NCBI RefSeq assembly: GCF_900605015.1
Contig: NZ_LR027575.1
Location: forward strand, 364,690-428,689
DNA from: Olsenella sp. Marseille-P4559
Lineage (GTDB): Bacteria > Actinomycetota > Coriobacteriia > Coriobacteriales > Atopobiaceae
Direction of reading: 5' to 3'
Length of the DNA: 64,000 nt
The translations under genes were made by a program, and so were the position numbers. This document shows positions 11,151 to 18,845 of this stretch, one piece after another (the first letter of the stretch is position 1; each line of letters starts with the position of its first letter). The notes below the pieces were generated by a model. It made no database searches, had not been told where the DNA came from, and was given only the letters and a program-made list of their open reading frames with translations.

Positions 11151-11424
11151 AAAGGGCCCACACCCCCATGCCATTATCGCCTCGTCGCGTTGCCGACTCA
11201 CCGTCAGACCATCGTATGAGCGAGTACGCGGCACGGCCGTACCACGGCGAGAAAAGCGGCCGAGCGGGCTGCGTTTGGCGCGGTGAGCGTATCGTTTGCG
11301 GCCACACGTGTTGTGGCGACCTCGCGCGGGACGGGACCCCCGCGCCCTTCCGCGTCGCCTCGTCGGGCGTCGGAGAGTATCATTGCCTCTCACGAAATGT
11401 TCGACTTCCACGTCTGGGGGCGTG

Positions 11425-12237
11425 ATGGAGGATTTCCTCGGAAATATCGACACGTCGGTGCTTGTCGGCAAGATTGCCTTTCTTGCCGTTGTCATTGGAG
11501 TCGCGCTGCTCGTGCAACGTGTGGTGGTGCATGGGCTGCGGCGCGCGCTGGATGCGGCGGGCGTGCCCAAGGCATCGATCTTTGTCAACATCGTTCGCAC
11601 CATCATCTGGGCGTTTGCGCTTCTTGCCGTGCTCCAGCCGGTCTTTGGGATTCAGCCCACGGCCTTCGTTGCCGCCTTGGGTGTGACTTCCGTGGTCATC
11701 TCCCTTGGCCTGCAGGACACGGTGTCAAACGTCGTTGCTGGTCTGGGTCTTATGCTGGGGCGCGTGGTCCGGCCCGGTGACCAGGTTACCATTGGCGGCT
11801 TCTCCGGTGAGGTCGTAGACGTTACCTGGCGCTCCACGATGGTGCGCGACCGCGGTGGCAAGGTTGAGGTCATCCCCAACTCCGTCCTCAACAAGACCGC
11901 ACTTACGCGCGAGACGGACTGGTCGGTCACGGACTGCCCGGTGGAGTTCTACGCCGAGCCCGGTTGCGACCTTGATGCTGTGGCCCTCGAGGTGCAGCAC
12001 CTTGCTCGCGAGGCCTGCGGGGGCGCGCTTGCGCCCGGATTCACGACCGAGGCCCTTTTCGACGGCCTCGGTCCCTTGGGCATTCACGGCACGACTCACC
12101 TGCATCTTGTTGCCGGAACGAACTACTCGGTGCAGGCCGACGCCCTCGTGCGTGCCATCTCACGTGCGCCGTGGATTGCGCGGCCGACAACGGCTGCCGC
12201 CAACGTGGCAGCAGCGGACAAGGGCACAACCAACTGA
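11425..12237 (+). CDS. mscS: MscS-family mechanosensitive channel
   Basis: The 270-residue membrane protein has three hydrophobic segments (about residues 10-35, 50-75 and 80-110). The pore helix LGVTSVVISLGLQDTVSNVV runs into the family hinge ...LGRVVRPGDQVTIGGFSGEVVDV, and the beta domain carries IPNSVLNK. MscS channels open under hypo-osmotic stress and release solutes. ATG 11425 was chosen because it immediately precedes the first transmembrane helix; the open frame upstream is basic and unlike the family. It lies 15 bp before luxS and may be co-transcribed with it. Confidence 0.9.
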   Translation: MEDFLGNIDTSVLVGKIAFLAVVIGVALLVQRVVVHGLRRALDAAGVPKASIFVNIVRTIIWAFALLAVLQPVFGIQPTAFVAALGVTSVVISLGLQDTVSNVVAGLGLMLGRVVRPGDQVTIGGFSGEVVDVTWRSTMVRDRGGKVEVIPNSVLNKTALTRETDWSVTDCPVEFYAEPGCDLDAVALEVQHLAREACGGALAPGFTTEALFDGLGPLGIHGTTHLHLVAGTNYSVQADALVRAISRAPWIARPTTAAANVAAADKGTTN

Positions 12238-12252
12238 AAGGCAGTGACGCAC

Positions 12253-12777
12253 ATGAAGACCATCGCAAGCTTCACCGTGAACCACCTGGTGCTCGAGCCC
12301 GGCGTCTACGTGAGTCGTGTGGACGAGGACCCCGTCACCGAAGCCGTGGTCACGACCTTTGACTTGCGCCTTACGGCGCCCAACCGCGAGCCGGTGATGG
12401 ACACCGCAGCTGTCCACGCAATCGAGCACCTGGGTGCGACCTTCCTGAGAAGCGATCCCGAGTGGGCCAGCCGCGTGGTCTACTTTGGTCCCATGGGATG
12501 TCGCACGGGCTTCTACCTTGTGGTCTTTGGCCAATGCAGCTCGCGAGAGGTGCTGCCGCTCGTGCGTAGGTGCTTTGGGTTCATCCGCGACTTCGAGGGA
12601 GAGATTCCCGGAGCCAGGCCCGAGGCCTGCGGCAACTGGCACGATGCCGACCTCAACCTGGCGCACTGGTGGGCGCGCCGTTACCTCGCCAGCACGCTTG
12701 AGGTTATCGATGACGCGCACCTCACGTATCCGGCACTGCTCGACGACGGGAAGGACGAGGAGAGCCATGATGCGTAG
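12253..12777 (+). CDS. luxS: S-ribosylhomocysteine lyase LuxS
   Basis: This 174-residue metalloenzyme splits S-ribosylhomocysteine into homocysteine and DPD, the precursor of autoinducer-2. The metal ligands are visible as HAIEH (His55, Glu58, His59) and Cys126 in EACGNWHDADLN; the catalytic Cys83 is in GPMGCRTGFYL. ATG 12253 has GAAAGG about 11 bases upstream; an in-frame GTG at 12244 would leave no room for a ribosome site. The gene overlaps the next gene (nucleosidase) by 11 bp, so the two steps that recycle S-adenosylhomocysteine are translated together. Confidence 0.95.
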   Translation: MKTIASFTVNHLVLEPGVYVSRVDEDPVTEAVVTTFDLRLTAPNREPVMDTAAVHAIEHLGATFLRSDPEWASRVVYFGPMGCRTGFYLVVFGQCSSREVLPLVRRCFGFIRDFEGEIPGARPEACGNWHDADLNLAHWWARRYLASTLEVIDDAHLTYPALLDDGKDEESHDA

Positions 12778-13495
12778 CAACGCCCGCGTTCATATCAAAG
12801 TTGGTATTATTGGCTCCATGGAGGTCGAGGTGTCGCGCCTTGTGGCAAGCCTTGAGGACGAGTCGGTCTCGACTGTTGCGGGCATGGACTTCCACTCAGG
12901 GACGCTTGACGGCGTGCCGGTGGTTGTCGTGCGATCGGGCGTGGGCAAGGTCAACGCTGGCATGTGCGTGCAGGTGCTGGTCGACCGTTACGGTGTGACC
13001 CACGTGGTCAACACGGGCATAGCCGGGTCGCTCGACGCGCGTATCGACGTGGGAGACGTTGTGGTTTCGACCGACTGCCGCTACCACGACGTGGACGCAA
13101 CGGTATTTGGCTACGAACCGGGCGAGATCCCGCAACTGGGATGCGTGGGCTTCTCGGCAGACGAGGGCCTGCGTGCGCAGGCGGTTGCCGCCGTGCACGA
13201 CGTCGCGGGCGACGTGCGGGCTTTCGAGGGGCGCGTGGTCTCGGGTGACGTCTTTGTGGCGGATGCTGGCGAGAGGGAGCGTCTTGCTCGCGACTTTGGC
13301 GGGATGTGCTGCGAGATGGAGGGTGCCGCGGTTGCACAGGCGGCGTGGCTCAACCGTGTGCCGTTCGTGGTGGTACGTGCGATCTCTGACAAGCCGGGGT
13401 CGACAACGCCCATGGAGTACTCCGCTTTTGAGACGGCCGCGGCCGAGCATTGCGCCGCCATCGTGGAGCGCATGGTGACGCGCCTGGGGGAGTAG
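12767..13495 (+). CDS. mtnN: 5'-methylthioadenosine/S-adenosylhomocysteine nucleosidase
   Basis: The 242-residue enzyme removes adenine from S-adenosylhomocysteine and methylthioadenosine, making the substrate of LuxS. The family pattern is clear: KVGIIGSMEVEV at the start, VNTGIAGSLD (phosphate/ribose loop), and CCEMEGAAVAQAAW with the ribose-binding glutamate, followed by RAISDKPG carrying the catalytic aspartate. Two tandem ATGs (12767, 12770) lie inside the end of luxS behind GGACGAGGAGAG. The luxS-first order with overlap is unusual compared with unlinked luxS/pfs genes in many bacteria. Confidence 0.93.
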   Translation: MMRSNARVHIKVGIIGSMEVEVSRLVASLEDESVSTVAGMDFHSGTLDGVPVVVVRSGVGKVNAGMCVQVLVDRYGVTHVVNTGIAGSLDARIDVGDVVVSTDCRYHDVDATVFGYEPGEIPQLGCVGFSADEGLRAQAVAAVHDVAGDVRAFEGRVVSGDVFVADAGERERLARDFGGMCCEMEGAAVAQAAWLNRVPFVVVRAISDKPGSTTPMEYSAFETAAAEHCAAIVERMVTRLGE

Positions 13496-13908
13496 GAAGG
13501 TGCGCTCGTTGAGGCTGCCACCACACTCCCGAGGGGCCTGCGTTGTGAGCTGCGACTTTCCGAGCGCATGGCCCGTCATCACCCCTCTTGGCCCCGGCGG
13601 ACTCCCCCAATGGCACGAATTGACGGTTGGTGGCAGTTTTTTGGGGACCCCCGAAGTACAAAATGGTTTGAGGTCTGATAAACCGCAGGTCAGGGAATTG
13701 CCATCACACATGTAATATATAAAAGACTTTCCCGAAACTGCCACAAACCGTCATTTTGCGATTCTAGCGCTAGAGAGCTACGTCCCGCCATCCCGAACCC
13801 TTGGTTCTCAGGCAAAGCGCAGTGCGCTAAACGAGCGTGACGCCGGGGGTGTCTATCGTCGAGAAGCGCAAAAGGAGGCCCTGCGTCGCCAATGCCCGCG
13901 CGTCGCCC
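13496..13908. other. Non-coding gap between mtnN and degV
   Basis: These 413 bp hold no gene. The MITE-like element (13611-13759) takes up the middle. The flanks, about 115 bp after mtnN and 150 bp before the end of degV, show no feature I can support. Confidence 0.6.
13611..13759 (+). mobile_element. MITE-like element, copy 2
   Basis: The same family as 11001-11150 in the opposite orientation. The left end (13611-13639) is identical to the ends of copy 1. The right end (13734-13759) is degraded but keeps TGACGGTTTGTGGCAGTTT on the minus strand. The inner GAAGTACAAAATGGTTTGAG is shared, while the other half (GTAATATATAAAAG) is not, showing that the internal sequence varies between copies. 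Confidence 0.75.
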
Positions 13909-14766
13909 CTACGCCCCCTGGATGCAGATGCCCACGACCTCGGGGCCAGTGTGCACGAGAAGGTCGGCCGAGACGCCGGACCGTATGATCTCCACGGCGT
14001 TATCGATTTGGGCAAGCAACCGTTCCTCAAGCTCGTCGAACATCTCGCACGCACTTGAGCAACAAATGGCCATGTGCACCTTGTCGTACTTTCTCGCCTG
14101 CTCTTCAACCAGGGAGACCTGCGTGTCGATGGACCGCTCCCACCCGCGCGCCTTGCGCACCACCACGTAGGAGCCCCCTTCGTTGCAGGTGATTACAGGC
14201 TTGATGTTGAGTACGGATCCCAGCCGGTACACGGCGGTGCCAATCCTCCCGCCCTTGTAGAGGTAATCCAGGCTCTTTACCGAGAAGAACACGGAGTTCT
14301 TGCGCGCCACCAGCTCGAGCATCGCCCCGATGTGTTGCAGCGTGATGCCGTCCTCGACCATCCGAACGGCTTCCATCACAACGAGGCCTGCGCCAATGCC
14401 GATGCTCTTGGTGTCCACCACGACTACGGGGAAGCCGTCCAGCTGGTCGGCAACCATGCGCACGGTGTCACAGGTGGCCGAGAGACCCGACGAGATGCTC
14501 ACGAAGATCGCCGCCACGTACCCGTCGTCGTGCGCGCGGTCAAACTCGCGGCGGATGGTTGCGGGCGAGGGGAGCGAGGTCGTGGGCGTCTCGGTGGCCA
14601 TACGCTCGATGAGCCGCTCGGGCGTGATGCTAACGCCGCTCTCGTACGTCGAGCCGTCCGAGAAGTTTATACGCAACGGAACGACGCGAACATCGTGCTC
14701 ACGCGCGAAGACCGTGGGTGTATCCGTGCCCGAGTCGGTGATGACTGCGATCTTCTGGCTATTCAA
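13909..14766 (-). CDS. DegV family fatty-acid-binding protein
   Basis: The 285-residue protein starts KIAVITDSGTDTP, the DegV hallmark, followed by SLPSPATIRREFD, VFVSISSGLSATCDT and KSLDYLYKGGRIG. DegV proteins bind a fatty acid and, as FakB, present it to a FakA kinase for phospholipid synthesis. A TTG at 14766 lies five bases behind GGAGGG and is preferred; an upstream in-frame ATG (14802) has no ribosome site. It is transcribed away from the DUF1836 gene and shares an operator-like palindrome with it. Confidence 0.88.
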   Translation of the reverse strand: MNSQKIAVITDSGTDTPTVFAREHDVRVVPLRINFSDGSTYESGVSITPERLIERMATETPTTSLPSPATIRREFDRAHDDGYVAAIFVSISSGLSATCDTVRMVADQLDGFPVVVVDTKSIGIGAGLVVMEAVRMVEDGITLQHIGAMLELVARKNSVFFSVKSLDYLYKGGRIGTAVYRLGSVLNIKPVITCNEGGSYVVVRKARGWERSIDTQVSLVEEQARKYDKVHMAICCSSACEMFDELEERLLAQIDNAVEIIRSGVSADLLVHTGPEVVGICIQGA

Positions 14767-14832
14767 CGTTCCCTCCAAAGAACATCGGAGAAGAGGGCGC
14801 ATCCGATTTTTTTATTGTAACAACTATAGCCA

Positions 14833-14860
14833 TTGCATCTAGTTTTTGATACTAGATAAT
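14833..14860 (+). promoter_or_regulatory. Promoter with palindromic operator in the degV/DUF1836 divergent region
   Basis: A plus-strand promoter reads TTGCAT (14833-14838), a 16-bp spacer and GATAAT (14855-14860). The spacer holds ATCTAGT-N7-ACTAGAT (14837-14857), a perfect 7-bp palindrome placed where a repressor would block RNA polymerase. The surrounding region is A/T-rich compared with its neighbours. The likely binder is the adjacent DUF1836 protein (autoregulation), by inference. Confidence 0.6.
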
Positions 14861-14900
14861 CTAATCAATAGAATTCAAGACGTCGTGGAGAGGAGTAACG

Positions 14901-15578
14901 ATGGCAGACGAGCAGGACCGCATACGTCACTCCAGCAGCTCCAGCGCGTATTGCAACCTTGCGGATCAAATGACGGGCGTCCACATCTCGCGCCTCTCGG
15001 AACTCCCGCGCATAGAGCTCTACCTGGACCAGCTGCTCTCCTTGGTTGACGAGGAGCTCTCGTTCATGCGCCTGCCAGACGAAGGCCCCCTGGTCACGGG
15101 CTCCATGGTGAACAACTACGTGAAGCGCCACGTGGTTCCCGCGCCTGTCAAGCACCGCTACACCAAGCGTCACATCTGCTACGTGACCTGCGTGTGCCTC
15201 TTCAAGCGCATACTCTCGATCGAGCAGGTGGCGAATCTCATCCACCGTGTGGACGAGGAGAACCTCGACCTTGCACACACCTACGATGAGCTCTGCAAGG
15301 CGCTGGAATGTGCGCTTGCCGAGCAGTTTGCCGTGGGACCGGATTTCGTGGCGCCGGCGGTCGAACCCGTGATAGACCTGCGTGATGCCAACGGCATGCG
15401 GGTCGATTCGCCCCTTGACAGGACCATCGAGGCCGCGGTTGTAAGCCTTGCCGCAAAGATTTATGTCGAGCAGGTCCTGGCGCTGGATGAGGCGGCTGCT
15501 AAGGAGCCGGCCGCGCCTCTCGCCCCCAACCAGGCTCCCTCGGAAGCCGTGCCCGATGCCATAACGACGGATGCATAA
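14901..15578 (+). CDS. DUF1836 domain protein, putative regulator
   Basis: The 225-residue protein has a central region, LSLVDEELSFM, then GSMVNNYVKRHVVPAP, then KRYTKRHI-like KHRYTKRHICYVTCVC, that fits DUF1836, a MerR-like winged-helix family. About 45 polar residues precede it and the Ala/Pro-rich tail after residue 195 is disordered-looking. GAGAGGAG sits before the ATG. Divergence from degV suggests it controls lipid-related genes, but the ligand is unknown. Confidence 0.75.
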   Translation: MADEQDRIRHSSSSSAYCNLADQMTGVHISRLSELPRIELYLDQLLSLVDEELSFMRLPDEGPLVTGSMVNNYVKRHVVPAPVKHRYTKRHICYVTCVCLFKRILSIEQVANLIHRVDEENLDLAHTYDELCKALECALAEQFAVGPDFVAPAVEPVIDLRDANGMRVDSPLDRTIEAAVVSLAAKIYVEQVLALDEAAAKEPAAPLAPNQAPSEAVPDAITTDA

Positions 15579-15660
15579 ATCCGTGGCATTGGTTGGGTAG
15601 GATAGAGAGGTAACGAAGGGCCCGAGCGGCCTCTCCTCAAGGAAACGGAAAACACAGCCA

Positions 15661-17079
15661 ATGGCAAGCATCTACGGTGAGCCCGCAGTCCTCAGGCGCA
15701 TCGAGCAGCGCAGTGCGGTCCACAAGGTGACTTCGAACGGGACGATAGCTGCCGCGGTCATGGTGCTCGCCGCCATCGCGGCGGTCATCACGGCCAACTC
15801 GCCTGCCTATGAGGTGATCGAGGAGGTTCTCCAGGCACCGCTCTCTGTGGGCATTGGCCCGGCGGTCTTCTCGGTTTCCCTCGAGGCCTTTGTGAACGAC
15901 TTTCTCATGGCCATCTTCTTCCTTCTCGTGGGCATCGAACTCAAGTACGAGATAACCGTGGGCCAGCTGAGAAAACCCAGGCAGGCGGCGCTTCCCATGC
16001 TGGCTGCCGTGGGTGGCGTTGCCGCGCCCGCGCTGATCTATCTCGTCATCAACGCCGGTGGCGCCGTGCACGGGTGGGCTACGCCCATCGCGACCGACAT
16101 CGCCTTTGCGCTGGGTGTGATGTCGCTTCTCGGCGACCGCATTGCACCAGCTACGAAGGTATTCTTCCAGACGCTGGCCATCGCTGACGACATCTTGGCT
16201 ATCGTCGTCATCGCGCTTTTCTACGGGCAGGCCCCCAGTGTGGCCTGGGTGGCTGCGTCGGTTGGCGTGGTCATCGTGCTGTGGATCATCTCGCGTATGA
16301 AGGTCTACTCTGCAAAGCCCTACATGCTGGTGGGGCTTGTGCTGTGGGTGTGCATGTACAGCTCCGGCATCCACGCCACGCTGGCCGGCGTCATTCTGGC
16401 GTTCTTCCTTCCCGCCCGGTCCGACGTGCGCCTCTCCAAGGTGGGCAACTGGCTTGACGCCCGCGCCCGCGAGCTGGATGACACGTATGACGACGAGAGC
16501 CACGTGCTTGGCCAGCATGACTTCACCACTGCCGCAGCGCGTGTAGAGCGCGTGATGCACCATGTTACGCCACCGCTGGAGCGCATGGAGCGCTACATCT
16601 CGGTACCGGTGAACTTTGTGATCCTGCCCATCTTTGCGTTTGTGAACGCGCAAGTGAGGATTGTGGACATGGACCTCTCCGCAATCGTTGCGAATTCGGT
16701 GACCAAGGGCGTCTACTTTGGCGCCGTGCTGGGAAAGCCGCTGGGCATCATCCTGGTGACGTGGCTTCTCGTGCGCATTGGCTTTGCCAAGCTGCCCAAG
16801 CACGTGGACTGGCTGCAGATCATTGCGGTGGGCATCATGGGCGGCTTGGGCTTTACGATGTCGATTCTCATCTCGGGGCTGGCCTTTGCCGACCCCGGCG
16901 AGGCCATGGCAGCAAAGTGCGCGATCCTCGCAGGGTCGGTCACGTCGGCGGCGCTGGGGTTGCTGTTCGTGCATGTGACGAGTGCCGCAAAAGAGCGGCG
17001 AGACTCGCGTGCGAACGCGCTTGAGATGGGCGACGAGAAGGGCGACGATGCCGGCGGGGACGCGGCGTCAGGCCGGTAG
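15661..17079 (+). CDS. nhaA: Na+/H+ antiporter NhaA
   Basis: The 472-residue integral membrane protein has about 12 hydrophobic segments. NhaA motifs are present: FFLLVGIELKYEI, the TDIAFALGVMSLLG stretch, and ALAIADDILAI-like LAIADDILAIVVIALFY with the paired aspartates that bind Na+/H+. A cytosolic insertion around residues 255-310 (DARARELDDTYDDESHVLG) and a polar tail of about 30 residues are longer than in E. coli NhaA. It exports sodium and regulates pH. AAGGAAACGG precedes the ATG. It converges on the flippase gene. Confidence 0.93.
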   Translation: MASIYGEPAVLRRIEQRSAVHKVTSNGTIAAAVMVLAAIAAVITANSPAYEVIEEVLQAPLSVGIGPAVFSVSLEAFVNDFLMAIFFLLVGIELKYEITVGQLRKPRQAALPMLAAVGGVAAPALIYLVINAGGAVHGWATPIATDIAFALGVMSLLGDRIAPATKVFFQTLAIADDILAIVVIALFYGQAPSVAWVAASVGVVIVLWIISRMKVYSAKPYMLVGLVLWVCMYSSGIHATLAGVILAFFLPARSDVRLSKVGNWLDARARELDDTYDDESHVLGQHDFTTAAARVERVMHHVTPPLERMERYISVPVNFVILPIFAFVNAQVRIVDMDLSAIVANSVTKGVYFGAVLGKPLGIILVTWLLVRIGFAKLPKHVDWLQIIAVGIMGGLGFTMSILISGLAFADPGEAMAAKCAILAGSVTSAALGLLFVHVTSAAKERRDSRANALEMGDEKGDDAGGDAASGR

Positions 17080-17138
17080 CCGGCGGGTTGCGACGGCAGG
17101 CCACACCGGTGGGCCGTGCACCCAGCCCCGACCCCGCG

Positions 17139-18575
17139 CTAGTACCGCTCGAGGCGCTTGCGGATCGCGAAGTACTCCGAGAGCAGCAGCACCAAAAGGA
17201 TGCTCATCACCACCACGGCGCCCACGACGGCGCCGGAGAGCCCCGAGAACCCAACGAGCAGCCACAGCACCGGCACGGAGAAGGCAAACGTAATGAGGTA
17301 TAGCCTGCTCACGGCCTGCTGCTCGCGCAGCACCGTGATGATCTGGTACAGAAAGTCGATTGCCGCGCAGATGCCGCCGTTGGCCACCATCACGTAGACG
17401 AGCGGTCTGAACTGCTCGAAGTCTACGCCGTACAGGAACCCCATGATGGGGATGCCCAACCAGCCCATGAAGAGGCCGACAACCACGGTAATCGCCGCGA
17501 TGACGCCCATCATGGCGAGGATGATCAGGTCGAAGCGCTTGTGCTGCACGGGGTCGTCCCAAATGCTCGCCAGACGCAGCAGCTGCGGCTTGTAGATCAT
17601 CGCTGCCGCCATGAGGATGGCGTGGGCGGGGAAGTACATGGCGTTGTAGTAGAGCTGGTTGTCGTAGGAGAGCGCGCCCTCGATGGCAAACTTGGGCATG
17701 GAGTCGATGAGGTTGTAGAGAAACATCGCCAGGAAGAGCGGGAAGCAGTTGACGAAGATCTCCCTCACGCCACGCCAGGTGAGCGGCAGCGACCGCTCCG
17801 TCTCCATGAGCGCCAAAGGAAGCGTAAGCAGCACGAAGGATGCGGCGGCACCCATGGCCATGCCCACGCTCGCAACCATGAGGTTGCGCGTGAGGAGCAA
17901 GAGCACCGTGAACACCACAAACGCAAGCGCGCAGCGCACGGCCTGCGAGATTCCGGCCAAGTAGAGCTTGTCTTTCTGCTGCAGCCTGCCCTCGTACACG
18001 TCGCCCAGTGCATCAAAGAACCTAAAGCCCATGACGCCGCACACGATGGTGGTCATGTCAGCGTCGTATCCACGGATGCGGCAGTACAGCAGGCCGATAA
18101 GTACCATGGCAACGCACGTGACAATGCGGTTGACCTGGTAGTCGTAGAACGAGTCCATCTCGTCTATGTCCGAGACCTGGTAGGTGCGCACGCCGTAGTT
18201 GCCCGCAAAGTACAGAAGCGTGCCCACAACCATGGCCATCGAGAAGAGACCGGCGTTCTCCGTACCCACAAACTGCGTGGCCACGATGGTCAGCAGCGGA
18301 AAGAAACCGCCCCAGGCCGCCTGGCCAATGGAGTTGCACACGTAGTCGCGTGTGGTCTGGTGCGCCAGGTACTGCTCGGACTGCTCGGAGATGGAGCCCG
18401 AGAAGACCGAGGAGATCAGGCGGTTCCACCAATGGTTGGTCACGCGGCGGAGAAAGCCTTCCTTCTTGGGCTTTGCGGCAGAGAGGGGGCCCTCGTGCTT
18501 GCCGGCGCGCGAACCAACGAGCGAGCTCAGACTTTCCTGCCGGGTGTTCCCGCGTCGCCTGCTCGTGCGTGTCAT
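17139..18575 (-). CDS. Polysaccharide/oligosaccharide flippase (MOP superfamily)
   Basis: The 478-residue protein has a 60-residue cytosolic N-terminus rich in Arg/Lys/Ser, then 12-14 hydrophobic segments from about residue 85 to the end. The arrangement and phrases such as GVMGFRFFDALGDVYEGRLQQKDK resemble Wzx-type polysaccharide exporters that move lipid-linked sugars across the membrane. No glycosyltransferases flank it, so its substrate is unknown. It is transcribed away from ppc with 270 bp between them. Confidence 0.75.
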   Translation of the reverse strand: MTRTSRRRGNTRQESLSSLVGSRAGKHEGPLSAAKPKKEGFLRRVTNHWWNRLISSVFSGSISEQSEQYLAHQTTRDYVCNSIGQAAWGGFFPLLTIVATQFVGTENAGLFSMAMVVGTLLYFAGNYGVRTYQVSDIDEMDSFYDYQVNRIVTCVAMVLIGLLYCRIRGYDADMTTIVCGVMGFRFFDALGDVYEGRLQQKDKLYLAGISQAVRCALAFVVFTVLLLLTRNLMVASVGMAMGAAASFVLLTLPLALMETERSLPLTWRGVREIFVNCFPLFLAMFLYNLIDSMPKFAIEGALSYDNQLYYNAMYFPAHAILMAAAMIYKPQLLRLASIWDDPVQHKRFDLIILAMMGVIAAITVVVGLFMGWLGIPIMGFLYGVDFEQFRPLVYVMVANGGICAAIDFLYQIITVLREQQAVSRLYLITFAFSVPVLWLLVGFSGLSGAVVGAVVVMSILLVLLLSEYFAIRKRLERY

Positions 18576-18845
18576 GCGCCAATCATCCTCTCGTGGCCGC
18601 GGGGGCCAAGCTCGTCTCGCCTCTCGGGTCTTCTCGCCTGTGCGTGCGTGTCATTGTATCGCGACGCGCCGCAGGCTGCCCGGTCCTGATGCGCCCCATC
18701 GTGTACGTTGCGTTTCGCCTTCGTGGCCGCTTGGTGGGATTTGCACCGCCCTTACAGGAGCTTGCTAAGGTAGCACCTGTATGCTGAGACATGTGGTGCA
18801 CGTGCACGTCCGTCGGCGGGACCGGCGGGAGCTGAGGGGGGATAC

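Larger units (their letters stand above)
10817..11424. other. Non-coding region: terminator, hairpin repeat and a TIR element
   Basis: This 608-bp stretch has no gene. In order it holds a GC-rich hairpin after pcrA (10819-10828 with 10852-10861, arms GGCCGGCGCG/CGCGCCGGCC), a 72-bp inverted repeat (10870-10941), the 150-bp terminal-inverted-repeat element at 11001-11150, and about 270 bp before mscS with no feature I can support. Confidence 0.65.
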
